Position numbers and translations under genes: made by a program. The notes beneath the pieces were generated by a model. The model ran no database searches and had not been told where the DNA came from. It worked only from the letters and a program-made list of their open reading frames with translations. A DNA stretch of 64,000 nt from JAZDLX01 sp964538455 (GTDB taxonomy: Bacteria; Electryoneota; Electryoneia; Electryoneales; Electryoneaceae), in the NCBI GenBank assembly GCA_964538455.1, contig CAZIDZ010000011.1, forward strand, positions 1 through 64,000, given 5' to 3'. This document shows positions 1 to 8,686 of this stretch, piece after piece (the stretch's first letter is position 1; every line of letters begins with the position of its first letter).

Positions 1-37
1 GTTTGCCCGCTTACGCTAAGCAAACAGGGGCATAAAC
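1..37. repeat. partial palindromic repeat at window edge
   Basis: GTTTGC (1-6) is complementary to GCAAAC (20-25). The right half, reading GCAAACAGGGGCA, closely matches the right half of the palindrome at 14639-14661. The left end is cut by the window edge. It is probably a member of the same interspersed palindrome family, but short. Confidence 0.4.
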
Positions 38-120
38 TTGAGTGCGATCCCTCGCGTTGGGCGCCCTTCCCTGCCTACCTTTTGCCACCCCATAACATCT
101 GGTGAAGAGGTGTCCGACCC

Positions 121-2151
121 ATGTCCGACCGTGAACGGTACCGTCAGCTCGTGGAAGAAATCCGCCGCCACAACCGCCTCTACTACGAGGAATCGCTGCC
201 GGAGATCTCCGACCAGGATTATGACGAGCTCTACCGTAAGCTGGTCGAGCTGGAGGAAAAGCACCCCGACTGGGTGACCCCGGAGAGCCCGACGCAGCAG
301 GTCGGCGGTGCGCCGTCTGAGAAATTCGCGACGGTCGAACACCGCGTCCCGATGATGTCCCTCGCCAATACCTATTCCGAACAGGAAGTGCGGGAATTCC
401 ACGAGCGGATGCTGCGCGAGGTTGAAGATCCCAAAAAAGTCGGCTACACCTGCGAACCGAAAATCGACGGCGTCGCGGTCACCCTGCGCTACGAGAAGGG
501 CAAGCTGACCCTCGGCGCGACACGCGGCGACGGGCGCACCGGCGAGAACATCACCGACAATCTATTGACCCTAAAAGACATCCCCCGCTCGATTTCAAAC
601 GCCAAGTACGGCAAGCGGGATTTTGAGGTTCGCGGCGAGGCGTACATGACCCTCTCGGGTTTCCACAAACTGACTGAAGCGCGTCAGGAAGCGGGCGAAA
701 AACCCTTCGCCAATCCGCGAAACGCCACCGCCGGTTCGCTCAAGCTGCTTGACAGCGGCGAGGTCGCGCGCCGCCCCCTCCATTTCTTCGCCTACGAGCT
801 GATCGCGAAGGATTGGGCGGGATCCTTTCAGGTGAACCGGCTGCGCGCGCTCAAAGAGATGGGATTTCCGACGTTCGAGCTGTGGAGCGAGGCGGCGGAC
901 GCGAACGAAATCCAGACCTTTTGGACGGAGCTCAGCGAGAAGCGGGATGACCTCGACTACGAAGTGGACGGCGTTGTAGTCAAGCTGAACGACCTTCGGC
1001 TACGCGAGGAGCTGGGCAGCACGGCGAAAAGCCCGCGCTGGGCGATCGCGTACAAGTTCAAGGCTCGCCGCGCGGTGACCACGCTGCTCGAAATTACGCA
1101 CCAGGTGGGGCGCACGGGCGCGGTCACTCCGGTGGCAGAACTGGAACCGGTCTACCTCGCGGGCTCGACGATCCGCCGCTCGACGCTGCACAACGCCGAT
1201 GAGATCGCTCGCCTCGGCCTCGGTCCGGGGATGAAGGTGATCCTCGAGAAAGCGGGCGATGTGATCCCGAAGGTGATCGGGCGCGCTGAAGGGGAGCCGG
1301 AAGGACGGTACGAACCTCCTGTGAAATGCCCGGTTTGCGGCGAGTCACTCGTTCGCCCGGAGGGAGAGGTGGTTCAGCGCTGTGTCAACATCTCCTGCCC
1401 GGCGATGCTCCGCGGACGGCTTATCCATTTCGGCAGCCGGGGGGCGCTGGACATCGAGGGATTGGGTGACAAGACCGTTGATCTGCTGATGGAAAGCGGA
1501 CTCGTGCACGATCCCGGCGACTTGTATTCATTAAAGTTAGAAAATGTGCGAAAATTGCCCGGTTTTGCGGAGCTTTCAGCTAAAAATCTTCTCGAATCGA
1601 TTGAAAAAAGCAAAAAACAGCCCATCGACCGCCTTATCTTTGCACTCGGCGTTCGCATGGTTGGAGCGGGCGTCGCGCGGGTGCTGGCAAGGCATTTCGG
1701 CAACCTGGACGCGCTGATCGACGCCGCCCGTGACCCAGCCGGCCTGGAGCAGATCGAGGAGGTCGGCCCGAAAATCGCCCTCTCGGTGCATGAATTCTTC
1801 GGCCTCGAACGCAACCTGAAGTTCATCGAGACCCTCCGTTCGGCCGGGATGTCGTTCGGAGACGGAAAGCGGACCGAAGGGATCATCCAAGCTCTTGAAA
1901 ACAAAACGATTGTACTGACAGGCGCGCTTGAGAGCATGACGCGGGAAGCGGCAGGAGAAACACTGCGGGCGTTGGGCGCGAGGGTTTCCGGAAGCGTTTC
2001 GAAGAGCACCGACCTCGTCATTGCGGGACCCGGCGCCGGTTCCAAATTGACGAAAGCACAGGAATTGGGTGTGCCGATGATCGATGAAGCGGAGTTCCTG
2101 CGCCGCCTGGACCGGTGGCGCGCCGGTGACCCCGCCGGGTTTAATCGGTAG
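121..2151 (+). CDS. ligA: NAD-dependent DNA ligase LigA
   Basis: Seals nicks in DNA during replication and repair using NAD+. The 676-residue length is normal for the family. The adenylation motif KIDG with nucleophile Lys114 sits in the N-terminal nucleotidyltransferase domain. An OB fold follows, then a four-cysteine zinc finger (C403, C406, C421, C426), helix-hairpin-helix repeats around 440-590 and a C-terminal BRCT domain from about residue 594. The ATG at 121 puts the usual N-terminal Ia domain (Tyr-rich, RYRQLVEEIRRHNRLYYE) at the start. It is monocistronic as far as visible: a 146-bp spacer separates it from efp. All expected parts are present. Confidence 0.98.
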   Translation: MSDRERYRQLVEEIRRHNRLYYEESLPEISDQDYDELYRKLVELEEKHPDWVTPESPTQQVGGAPSEKFATVEHRVPMMSLANTYSEQEVREFHERMLREVEDPKKVGYTCEPKIDGVAVTLRYEKGKLTLGATRGDGRTGENITDNLLTLKDIPRSISNAKYGKRDFEVRGEAYMTLSGFHKLTEARQEAGEKPFANPRNATAGSLKLLDSGEVARRPLHFFAYELIAKDWAGSFQVNRLRALKEMGFPTFELWSEAADANEIQTFWTELSEKRDDLDYEVDGVVVKLNDLRLREELGSTAKSPRWAIAYKFKARRAVTTLLEITHQVGRTGAVTPVAELEPVYLAGSTIRRSTLHNADEIARLGLGPGMKVILEKAGDVIPKVIGRAEGEPEGRYEPPVKCPVCGESLVRPEGEVVQRCVNISCPAMLRGRLIHFGSRGALDIEGLGDKTVDLLMESGLVHDPGDLYSLKLENVRKLPGFAELSAKNLLESIEKSKKQPIDRLIFALGVRMVGAGVARVLARHFGNLDALIDAARDPAGLEQIEEVGPKIALSVHEFFGLERNLKFIETLRSAGMSFGDGKRTEGIIQALENKTIVLTGALESMTREAAGETLRALGARVSGSVSKSTDLVIAGPGAGSKLTKAQELGVPMIDEAEFLRRLDRWRAGDPAGFNR

Positions 2152-2212
2152 TTCGCAAACTAATTACTTGAAATTGCGTTACGTAGTGTTGAGTTCAGGG
2201 GTGGGATTGCGG

Positions 2213-2241
2213 TTGCGCATGCCGGAGTAGCCCTGTATCTT
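2213..2241 (+). promoter_or_regulatory. candidate sigma-70-type promoter for efp operon
   Basis: TTGCGC (2213-2218), a 17-nt spacer and TATCTT (2236-2241). The -10 hexamer is identical to the one proposed upstream of the pseudouridine synthase (7735-7740). The -35 match is weak, so this is tentative. Confidence 0.35.
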
Positions 2242-2297
2242 ATCCGCCTGATTTCACAGCAGCGATTTTCAACTTCAGGGCATGGAGAAACTCCCTC

Positions 2298-2864
2298 ATG
2301 GCGAGCACTGCCGACTTCCGCAACGGGATGGTCATCCGGTACAACAACGATCTTGTTCAGATCGTCGAATTTCAGCACGTGAAACCCGGCAAAGGCGGCG
2401 CATTCGTCCGCACCAAGCTGAAGAATGTGGTCACAGGCCGAGTGATCGACAACACCTTCCGCAGCGGCGAGAAGGTTGAAGAGGTGCGCCTCGAGGCGCG
2501 CCAGATGCAGTACCTCTACCAGGAAGGCGGCAGTCACGTCTTCATGGATCAGGAATCTTTCGAGCAGATTCACATGGACGAGTCGATGCTCGGGAAGGAT
2601 GTGACGAAGTACCTGAAAGAGGGTGTGGACTACAAGGTTCTTTACAGCGAGGGCAATCCGCTGCTCGTCGAAACGCCGTTCTTCCTGGAACTTGAAATCG
2701 TCGAGGCGGAGCCCGGCGAGAAGGGCGACCGTGTCAGCGCGGCGACGAAGCCGGCGACGCTCGAAACGGGCGCGGTGGTCCAGGTGCCGCTGTTTGTCAA
2801 TGTTGGCGACGTGATCAAGGTGGATACCCGCACCGACGAGTATCTCGAGCGTGTCCGCTCCTGA
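2298..2864 (+). CDS. efp: translation elongation factor P
   Basis: Relieves ribosome stalling at polyproline stretches by binding between the P and E sites. The 188 residues form the usual three beta-barrel domains. The tip loop of domain I reads HVKPGKGGAF with Lys32 at the modification position, so this is a lysine-type (not arginine-type) EF-P. No epmA/epmB-like modification gene is seen in the window. It is the first gene of a run efp-accB-accC-gcvH-gcvPA. The efp-accB-accC order is common in bacteria. The accB frame opens within the last codons of efp, but the better accB start lies 16 bp after the efp stop. Confidence 0.97.
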   Translation: MASTADFRNGMVIRYNNDLVQIVEFQHVKPGKGGAFVRTKLKNVVTGRVIDNTFRSGEKVEEVRLEARQMQYLYQEGGSHVFMDQESFEQIHMDESMLGKDVTKYLKEGVDYKVLYSEGNPLLVETPFFLELEIVEAEPGEKGDRVSAATKPATLETGAVVQVPLFVNVGDVIKVDTRTDEYLERVRS

Positions 2865-2880
2865 TCGGGAGGTGTTTGTC

Positions 2881-3429
2881 ATGGCAGGAAACGCGCAAGA
2901 GAACAGGGAAAGATCCTCCAGCTCGCGGAGGAAGGGAGAGTCGATGAAGTTCACCGATGTCCGCAAGCTTGTGAGGCTTGTCGAATCAAGCGGGATCCAT
3001 GAGCTTGAGTTCGAAAAGGACGGGACACGCATCCGCGTACGGAAAGCGGACCCCGTTCCGGTGGCGGCGACGTACACGGTGGCTGCTCCCGCTCCCCAGA
3101 TGGCCGCGCCCGCCGCACCTCCCACACCTGCCACAGACAATCCCGCACCGTCTCCCCCGCCCGCGGTGGAGGCTCCGCCCAAGCAATACAGCGAAATCAA
3201 ATCGCCGATGGTGGGCACCTTCTACCGCTCTCCAGCGCCGGACGCCGAGCCGTACGTGCAGGTCGGTGACATGGTGCGGCCGGGCCAGACCCTCTGCATC
3301 GTCGAGGCGATGAAACTGATGAACGAAATCGAGTCGGACATGGCCGGCGTAATCAAGGAGATTCTCGTCGAGAATGCCGACCCGGTGGAGTTCGGCCAGG
3401 TAATGTTCCGAATCGACCCGCAGGGATAG
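2881..3429 (+). CDS. accB: acetyl-CoA carboxylase biotin carboxyl carrier protein
   Basis: Carries carboxybiotin between biotin carboxylase and carboxyltransferase in fatty-acid synthesis. The N-terminal recognition helix (KFTDVRKLVRLVESSGIHEL) is followed by a Pro/Ala-rich flexible linker and a C-terminal biotinyl domain with the EAMKL acceptor-lysine motif. The start is uncertain. GGGAGG at 2867-2872 lies 8 nt before the ATG at 2881, giving a polar 21-residue extension. A second ATG at 2944, preceded by GGAAGGGAGAG, matches the usual family N-terminus. A GTG at 2851 inside efp is less likely. The gene directly precedes accC. Confidence 0.95.
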   Translation: MAGNAQENRERSSSSRRKGESMKFTDVRKLVRLVESSGIHELEFEKDGTRIRVRKADPVPVAATYTVAAPAPQMAAPAAPPTPATDNPAPSPPPAVEAPPKQYSEIKSPMVGTFYRSPAPDAEPYVQVGDMVRPGQTLCIVEAMKLMNEIESDMAGVIKEILVENADPVEFGQVMFRIDPQG

Positions 3430-3432
3430 GAC

Positions 3433-4788
3433 GTGTTCACAAAAGTACTGATCGCGAATCGCGGGGAGATCGCCCTGCGCGTCATCCGGGCGTGCAAAGA
3501 GATGGGCATCCAGACCGTAGCGGTGTACTCTGAAGCCGATACCGACTCGCTGCACGTGCGTTTCGCCGACCAGGCCGTCTGCATCGGTCCACCCCCGAGC
3601 AACAAAAGCTACCTTGACTACCGCCGGATCATTGCCGCCGCCGAGATCACCGGCGCCGAGGCAATCCACCCAGGGTACGGTTTTCTCGCCGAGAACGCGG
3701 AATTCGCGGAGGTCTGCGAAGATAACGGCATCACCTTCATCGGCCCCAGTCCCGACGCGATCAGGCGCATGGGCGATAAAGCGCTGGCGAAAAAAACGAT
3801 GCGTGCCGCCGGAGTTCCGGTCACGCCGGGCAGCGAAGGTGGGATCGCAGACCTGAACGAAGCGCGCAGGATCGCCCAGGAGATCGGCTACCCGATCATC
3901 CTCAAAGCGAGCGCGGGTGGCGGCGGCCGAGGGATGCGGGTGGTACGCAGCCCGGAAGCGCTGGAATCCAACTATGAGCTTGCCAGGGCGGAAGCCGAGC
4001 AGGCGTTCAGCAACCCGGAACTGTACCTCGAACGGTTCATCCTCAACCCGCGTCACATCGAAATCCAGATAATGGGCGATCGCCACGGCCATGGGATCCA
4101 TTTTGGCGAACGTGACTGTTCAGTCCAGCGGCGTCACCAGAAATTGATCGAGGAAGCCCCGAGTCCCGCACTGACCCCGGAGCTGCGTGAAATCTTCGGG
4201 AGTGCGGCGGTCAAGGGCGCGCTGGCAGTCAAATACGTCGGCGCCGGGACGATGGAATTTCTCCTCTCGGCGGACGGCAGTTTTTACTTCATGGAGATGA
4301 ACACGCGCATCCAGGTCGAGCACCCGGTGACCGAGGAGGTCACGGGAACCGATCTTGTCCGTGAACAGATCCGAGTCTGCGCCGGTGAGCCACTCTCGTG
4401 GAAGCAGGAAGACATCCATATCAAGGGGCATGCCATCGAATTTCGGATCAACGCGGAGGATCACGAGCGCAATTTTCTTCCGACGGCGGGCACGATCACC
4501 GCATTGCACAAGCCCGGCGGCATCGGGGTTCGTGTTGACACCCACGTGTACGACGGGTACCGGATCCCGCCTCATTACGATTCACTGATTGCAAAACTGA
4601 TCGTCCGCGGCGACGATCGCGAGCAGGCGCTGGCCCGCGCTCGCAGAGCGCTCGAGGAGTTCATCGTCGAGGGCATCCCGACCACCATACCTTTCCATTT
4701 GGAGATGCTGGACGTCGATCAATTCCGGAAAGGGGAGGTTTCCACCTCTTTCCTGGACGAATGGATGGCCGCCCGGAGCGGCCTGTAA
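3433..4788 (+). CDS. accC: acetyl-CoA carboxylase, biotin carboxylase subunit
   Basis: ATP-dependent carboxylation of biotin on AccB. The 451 residues show the N-terminal pre-ATP-grasp fold (KVLIANRGEIALRVIRAC), the glycine-rich ATP-grasp loop (KASAGGGGRGMRVV) and the catalytic segment GERDCSVQRRHQKLIEEAPS. The arginine/glutamate site EMNTRIQVEHPVTE is intact. The gene starts with GTG three bases after the accB stop, which suggests translational coupling. accA/accD are not in the window; the carboxyltransferase at 40475 belongs to a different, decarboxylase-type cluster. Confidence 0.97.
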   Translation: MFTKVLIANRGEIALRVIRACKEMGIQTVAVYSEADTDSLHVRFADQAVCIGPPPSNKSYLDYRRIIAAAEITGAEAIHPGYGFLAENAEFAEVCEDNGITFIGPSPDAIRRMGDKALAKKTMRAAGVPVTPGSEGGIADLNEARRIAQEIGYPIILKASAGGGGRGMRVVRSPEALESNYELARAEAEQAFSNPELYLERFILNPRHIEIQIMGDRHGHGIHFGERDCSVQRRHQKLIEEAPSPALTPELREIFGSAAVKGALAVKYVGAGTMEFLLSADGSFYFMEMNTRIQVEHPVTEEVTGTDLVREQIRVCAGEPLSWKQEDIHIKGHAIEFRINAEDHERNFLPTAGTITALHKPGGIGVRVDTHVYDGYRIPPHYDSLIAKLIVRGDDREQALARARRALEEFIVEGIPTTIPFHLEMLDVDQFRKGEVSTSFLDEWMAARSGL

Positions 4789-4800
4789 GGGGAGTTTCCC

Positions 4801-5181
4801 ATGGCCAATATTCCACAGGGTTTGAAGTACACCGAGGACCACGAATGGGTCAAGATCGAAGGCGATACGGCCACATTCGGGATCACGGACTACGCCCAGG
4901 GTGAGCTGGGGGACGTAGTGTTCCTCGAGCTGCCTTCGGTGGGCGATGAGGTCAAGCAGGGTGACACCTTCGGTTCAATCGAAGCGGTAAAAACGGTCGC
5001 GGACCTGTATGCACCGCTGTCCGGCGAGGTGATTGAAATCAACGAAGCGCTTGAGAACGAACCGGAAACCGTGAACAAGGATCCCTACGGCAATGGCTGG
5101 TTGATCAAGATTACCCTTTCGGATGCGACGGAAGTGGACAGCCTGATGGATGCCGCGGCCTACGAACAGCACCTATCGTAA
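4801..5181 (+). CDS. gcvH: glycine cleavage system H protein
   Basis: Lipoyl carrier that shuttles the aminomethyl group from P protein to T protein and is re-oxidised by L protein. The length (126 residues) is typical. The lipoylation motif GSIEAVKTVADLYAP places the acceptor at Lys64. AGGGGAG ends a few bases before the ATG at 4801, and accC ends 12 bp upstream, so the gene is probably read from the acc operon. The P-protein subunit gcvPA follows after 12 bp. Confidence 0.97.
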   Translation: MANIPQGLKYTEDHEWVKIEGDTATFGITDYAQGELGDVVFLELPSVGDEVKQGDTFGSIEAVKTVADLYAPLSGEVIEINEALENEPETVNKDPYGNGWLIKITLSDATEVDSLMDAAAYEQHLS

Positions 5182-5193
5182 GGATGTTTCGCG

Positions 5194-6540
5194 ATGGCCT
5201 ATGTGCCGCACACCGGGGCGCAGGTGAGCGAAATGCTCCGCGCCATCGGGGTTGAGAAGTTTGATGACCTGATCAAAGCAATACCGTCGGACGTCCGTCT
5301 CGAAGGCGGGCTCAACCTGCCCGACGGACTCTCAGAACTCGAAGTGACTCAGCGAATGAAAGAGCTGGGCAGAAAAAACCGCCCGGCGGTCGAAGCGGTC
5401 AATTTCCTCGGGGGAGGCAGCTACGACCACTTTATTCCCGCAGGTGTCGGTGCGATGCTTGCGCGCAGCGAGTGGTACACCGCCTACACCCCATACCAGC
5501 CGGAAGTCTCCCAGGGATCACTACAGGCGATTTACGAGTACCAATCGGTGATTTGCGACATTACCGGCATGGATGTCGCGAACGCCAGCCTCTACGACGG
5601 CTCCACCGCAGCGGTTGAAGGCATGCTGCTCGCGCTGCGCAACGCCAAAAAGAGAGAAAAAGTCGTGCTCAGCGAAGGGCTGCATCCGCACACGCTGAAA
5701 GTGATCGAAACCTACGCCCAGGCCAACGGCATCGAGCTCGCTGTTGTTCCGGTCGGCGCGGATGGCCGCACCGATGCTAAAAAACTGGCCGACGCCCTCG
5801 ACGCAAGCACCGCGGTGTTCACCTTCGCTCAGCCCAATTTCTTCGGTGTGCTCGAGGATGCTCCGGCGTTGACCGAGGCGGCTCATCAGTCAGGGGCGCT
5901 GGCCCATGCCAGCGTCTACCCGGTCAGCCTGGGAATGGTCGCTCCGCCGGGAGAGTATGGCGCGGACATCGTCTCCGGCGAGGGACAATGCCTCGGCAAC
6001 CGGATGGGTTTCGGTGGCCCCTACCTCGGGATATTCGCAGTCAAGCAGGAGTTGATCCGCCAGCTGCCCGGCCGTCTCTCCGGGCAAACCCTGGATCTGG
6101 ACGGCAAACGCGGATTCGTGCTCACCCTGCAAACCCGCGAACAGCACATCCGGCGGGGCAAGGCAACGAGCAACATCTGCACGAACCAGGGGCTCAATGC
6201 GCTCGCCGCGCTGATTCACCTCGCGCTGATTGGAAAAGAGGGCTTCAGGCAGGTGGCGAATCTCTGCTACCACAAGGCGCATTACCTGCACGACACCCTT
6301 TCTGCGGAAACGAAATTCAAACCGGTCCATACGGCGCCCTTTTTCAACGAGTTTGTCGTCGAGAGCCCAATCCCGGCGGGTGAGGCCATCGACATGCTCG
6401 CGGAACAGGGCATCCTGGGCGGAATCCGGCTGGGCCGATTCTTCCCGAAAGATGAAACCGGCATCCTCATCGCTGTCACCGAGAAACGGACGCGGGCGGA
6501 ATTAGACGCTTATGTCCACGCGCTGAAGAGCATCGCCTGA
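5194..6540 (+). CDS. gcvPA: glycine dehydrogenase (decarboxylating) subunit 1
   Basis: N-terminal half-subunit of a two-subunit P protein, which decarboxylates glycine and loads the aminomethyl group onto GcvH. The 448-residue length fits GcvPA. It opens with the family signature YVPHTGAQVSEMLRAIG, and the segment FLGGGSYDHFIPAGV is typical. The PLP-binding lysine is not expected here because it lies on GcvPB. Unusually, neither gcvPB nor gcvT is adjacent: the next gene, after a 249-bp spacer, is an SPFH protein. The partners must be elsewhere in the genome if the system works. Confidence 0.96.
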   Translation: MAYVPHTGAQVSEMLRAIGVEKFDDLIKAIPSDVRLEGGLNLPDGLSELEVTQRMKELGRKNRPAVEAVNFLGGGSYDHFIPAGVGAMLARSEWYTAYTPYQPEVSQGSLQAIYEYQSVICDITGMDVANASLYDGSTAAVEGMLLALRNAKKREKVVLSEGLHPHTLKVIETYAQANGIELAVVPVGADGRTDAKKLADALDASTAVFTFAQPNFFGVLEDAPALTEAAHQSGALAHASVYPVSLGMVAPPGEYGADIVSGEGQCLGNRMGFGGPYLGIFAVKQELIRQLPGRLSGQTLDLDGKRGFVLTLQTREQHIRRGKATSNICTNQGLNALAALIHLALIGKEGFRQVANLCYHKAHYLHDTLSAETKFKPVHTAPFFNEFVVESPIPAGEAIDMLAEQGILGGIRLGRFFPKDETGILIAVTEKRTRAELDAYVHALKSIA

Positions 6541-6600
6541 CGGCAAATTGAAAAGGAGCAGCATTCTCTTCAATTCACGATGCTGTGCTCCGGATCGGGA

Positions 6601-6624
6601 TTCAAAAGGAAATGCCTCTTTTGA
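6601..6624. other. hairpin in gcvPA-SPFH spacer
   Basis: TTCAAAAG (6601-6608) pairs with CTTTTGAA, leaving a 9-10 nt loop. There is no clear T tract after it. It could be a weak terminator or an mRNA-stabilising stem. The rest of 6541-6773 shows no gene. Confidence 0.3.
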
Positions 6625-6789
6625 ACCCTCGAATGAACTCAAAGAGTCGGAGCGGAAGACAGTCTCTATGCAAGGGAGGGAGAGCGGACGGGATGTCCGT
6701 TTTGTATGTTGAGTCAGAAGCCCGCCACTCGAGAGGATGGTCGAGCGTTGTACTGACATTGTAGACTGAAGATAAGGAGGTTGATTCCC

Positions 6790-7566
6790 ATGCCATCATT
6801 ATCATTGTCAATCGTTGTCATCATCGGTCTGATCATCCTTGCCTCCGCGATCAAGGTCGTCAAGGAGTACGACCGGCTTGTAGTTTTTCGACTTGGCCGT
6901 CTTGCAGGGATGAGGGGCCCCGGTATCGTGATCATTATCCCGATCATCGACCAGGTGATGCGGATCAGCACCCGCATTCAGGTGTTTGACGTTCAGCCGC
7001 AGGATCTGCTGACCAAGGACAACGTCTCCGTGCAGGTGAACGCCGTAGTCTACTTCCGGGTGATGGACCCCGCCCGCGCGGTCGTTCAAGCGGAGAACTT
7101 CTATCAGGCCACCGTCCAGATCGCTCAAACAACCTTGCGTGCGGTCGTCGGTGAGATCACACTGCAGGTGCTGCTCGACGATCTCGCTGGGGTGAACAGC
7201 CGTCTGCAGGAGATCATCGACGAACACACGGACGCCTGGGGCGTCAAGGTTTCGAACGTCGAGATCAAGCACGTGGATCTGACGCCGGAATTGAAGCGGG
7301 TGATGGCCTATGAAGCGGAAGCTGACCGTGTCCGCCGCGGGAAGATCGTCGCCGCCGAAGGAGAATTCCAGGCGGCTCAGAAGCTGACCGAAGCGGCGTC
7401 GCTGATGGCCACCCAACCGATGGCCCTGACCCTGCGTTATCTGCAAACCCTGGTCGAGGTCGCCGCCGAGAACAACAGCACGACTCTGTTCCCCGTGCCC
7501 ATCGACCTTTTCGAGGCGTTCAAGGGAAAAATGGCTGAGAAAACAACGGCCCGGCGGCGGAGGTAG
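6790..7566 (+). CDS. SPFH/band 7 (slipin/stomatin-like) membrane protein
   Basis: Membrane-scaffold protein of the prohibitin-homology superfamily. One N-terminal transmembrane segment (about residues 3-23) is followed by the SPFH domain, with family sequence KEYDRLVVFRLGRL, RGPGIVIIIPIID and DVQPQDLLTKDNVSVQVNAV. An alpha-helical oligomerisation region and an Arg/Lys tail end it. Length is 258 residues, normal for slipins. The ATG at 6790 is chosen because AAGGAGG (6774-6780) is correctly spaced; an upstream TTG at 6781 abuts that site. No NfeD partner is adjacent. A strong hairpin follows the stop. Confidence 0.93.
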   Translation: MPSLSLSIVVIIGLIILASAIKVVKEYDRLVVFRLGRLAGMRGPGIVIIIPIIDQVMRISTRIQVFDVQPQDLLTKDNVSVQVNAVVYFRVMDPARAVVQAENFYQATVQIAQTTLRAVVGEITLQVLLDDLAGVNSRLQEIIDEHTDAWGVKVSNVEIKHVDLTPELKRVMAYEAEADRVRRGKIVAAEGEFQAAQKLTEAASLMATQPMALTLRYLQTLVEVAAENNSTTLFPVPIDLFEAFKGKMAEKTTARRRR

Positions 7567-7601
7567 GGTAGCGGAAGTCTATCGAACGAGAACCTTGTGT
7601 G

Positions 7602-7629
7602 ACCCGGTCCCGATCTTTCGGGACCGGGT
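7602..7629. terminator. strong hairpin after the SPFH gene
   Basis: ACCCGGTCCCGA (7602-7613) and TCGGGACCGGGT (7618-7629) form a perfect 12-bp stem with the 4-nt loop TCTT, 35 bp after the stop at 7566. There is no long T run, so it may be an inefficient intrinsic terminator or a processing barrier. Confidence 0.6.
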
Positions 7630-7711
7630 TCATCGTGCCGTCACCACTAATTGTTTCCGTCAGGGTTCAGCTACGTAACGGACCTGCGTTTTTCAAAGGT
7701 AGCTGCAACTT

Positions 7712-7740
7712 TTGAGTCCACATTGCAGCCGCCGTATCTT
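7712..7740 (+). promoter_or_regulatory. sigma-70-type promoter for pseudouridine synthase
   Basis: TTGAGT (7712-7717), a 17-nt spacer and TATCTT (7735-7740). The predicted start of transcription, near 7747, argues against translation from the GTG at 7747 and supports the ATG at 7783. Confidence 0.55.
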
Positions 7741-7782
7741 GACGCCGTGAACAATCCATCACAGAAGAACCCCCGCGGCTCA

Positions 7783-8484
7783 ATGCGCATCGCCCACCTG
7801 ATCTCCAGCCGTGGCGTCGCCAGCCGGCGCGAAGCGGAACGGATGATCGCGAGCGGCCGGGTCAGCCTGAACGGCGCGATCCTGACCGATCCCGCGACCA
7901 ACGTCGATTCCGACCGCGACGTGGTTCTTGTGGATGGAAAACCGCTCCCCGCACCGCAACAGGACCTCTATATCGCTCTGCACAAACCGCACGGTTACCT
8001 CTCCTCCTTCACACGGGGCCGCGAAAAGGGCGAGACGCTGAGCAGGCTGGTCCCGTTCCAGCGCCGACTGTTCACCGCGGGCCGTCTCGACCGCGATTCC
8101 ACCGGCCTGCTGCTGCTTACCACCGACGGCGATTGGGCGAACAGTGTGATGCACCCCCGCCACGAGAAGGAGAAGGAATACCTCGTTCGCTTCAAGGGGG
8201 AACGGCCGACACCTGCCGCGAAAAAGATCAAAGGTGCAACATTCCACGAGGATGGACGCGAATTTGGGGTCGTCTCCGCGGTCCCCGAGGGTTCGTTCGT
8301 GCGAATTGTCCTGCGCGAGGGACGCAAACGCCATATCCGCCGGGTAGCCGAGGCGGCCGGCCTGGCCGTTCGTGAGTTGATCCGCGTTCGCATCGGACCT
8401 GTGCACCTCGGGAAGCTCAAACCGGGGAGATGGCGCAAGCTTACCGCACTTGAAATTCACCAATTAGGGGCGAAAAAAGAGTGA
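7783..8484 (+). CDS. rRNA pseudouridine synthase, RsuA/RluB/RluE family
   Basis: Isomerises a uridine in ribosomal RNA. An N-terminal S4 RNA-binding domain (RIAHLISSRGVASRREAERM, about residues 1-60) precedes the catalytic domain. The catalytic aspartate lies in GRLDRDSTGLLLLT (Asp103), and the conserved GRKRHIRR motif follows near residue 185. The product is 233 residues from the ATG at 7783; longer readings from 7747 or 7651 are not supported by the promoter position. The stop codon TGA lies inside the left arm of a long palindrome that probably terminates transcription. The exact target (16S or 23S) cannot be told from sequence alone. Confidence 0.93.
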   Translation: MRIAHLISSRGVASRREAERMIASGRVSLNGAILTDPATNVDSDRDVVLVDGKPLPAPQQDLYIALHKPHGYLSSFTRGREKGETLSRLVPFQRRLFTAGRLDRDSTGLLLLTTDGDWANSVMHPRHEKEKEYLVRFKGERPTPAAKKIKGATFHEDGREFGVVSAVPEGSFVRIVLREGRKRHIRRVAEAAGLAVRELIRVRIGPVHLGKLKPGRWRKLTALEIHQLGAKKE

Positions 8485-8554
8485 CAGTAACCATTTTTTC
8501 AAATTCAAGAAAAACAGTCTATCCGAAAAAACGGTTACTGTCACTCTTTTTCGC
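8470..8554. repeat. GTGACAGTAACC palindrome overlapping the pseudouridine synthase stop
   Basis: Left arm 8470-8492 and right arm 8533-8554 are complementary over 22 bp with one bulged base. The cores are GTGACAGTAACC and GGTTACTGTCAC. The same core occurs twice beside the RAYT gene at 24808-24857 and 25530-25579. Here the repeat supplies the gene's TGA stop and, with the TCTTTTT on its right arm, could act as a terminator. Confidence 0.8.
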
Positions 8555-8686
8555 AAGAAGAATCCTCCTGCACGGCACTTGAAGTATTCCTTGAAACACT
8601 CGAAGAATAGTTAAAACTCTGCTTTACCTCTGCCGATAAGAAAGATGGGTACGCATACGGCGGCTATCTTTCTTGGAGTAAGCATT

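Noticed and set aside
4700..4800. Glycine riboswitch upstream of gcvH
   Set aside because: The spacer after accC is only 12 bp, too short, and no leader fold is seen inside accC.
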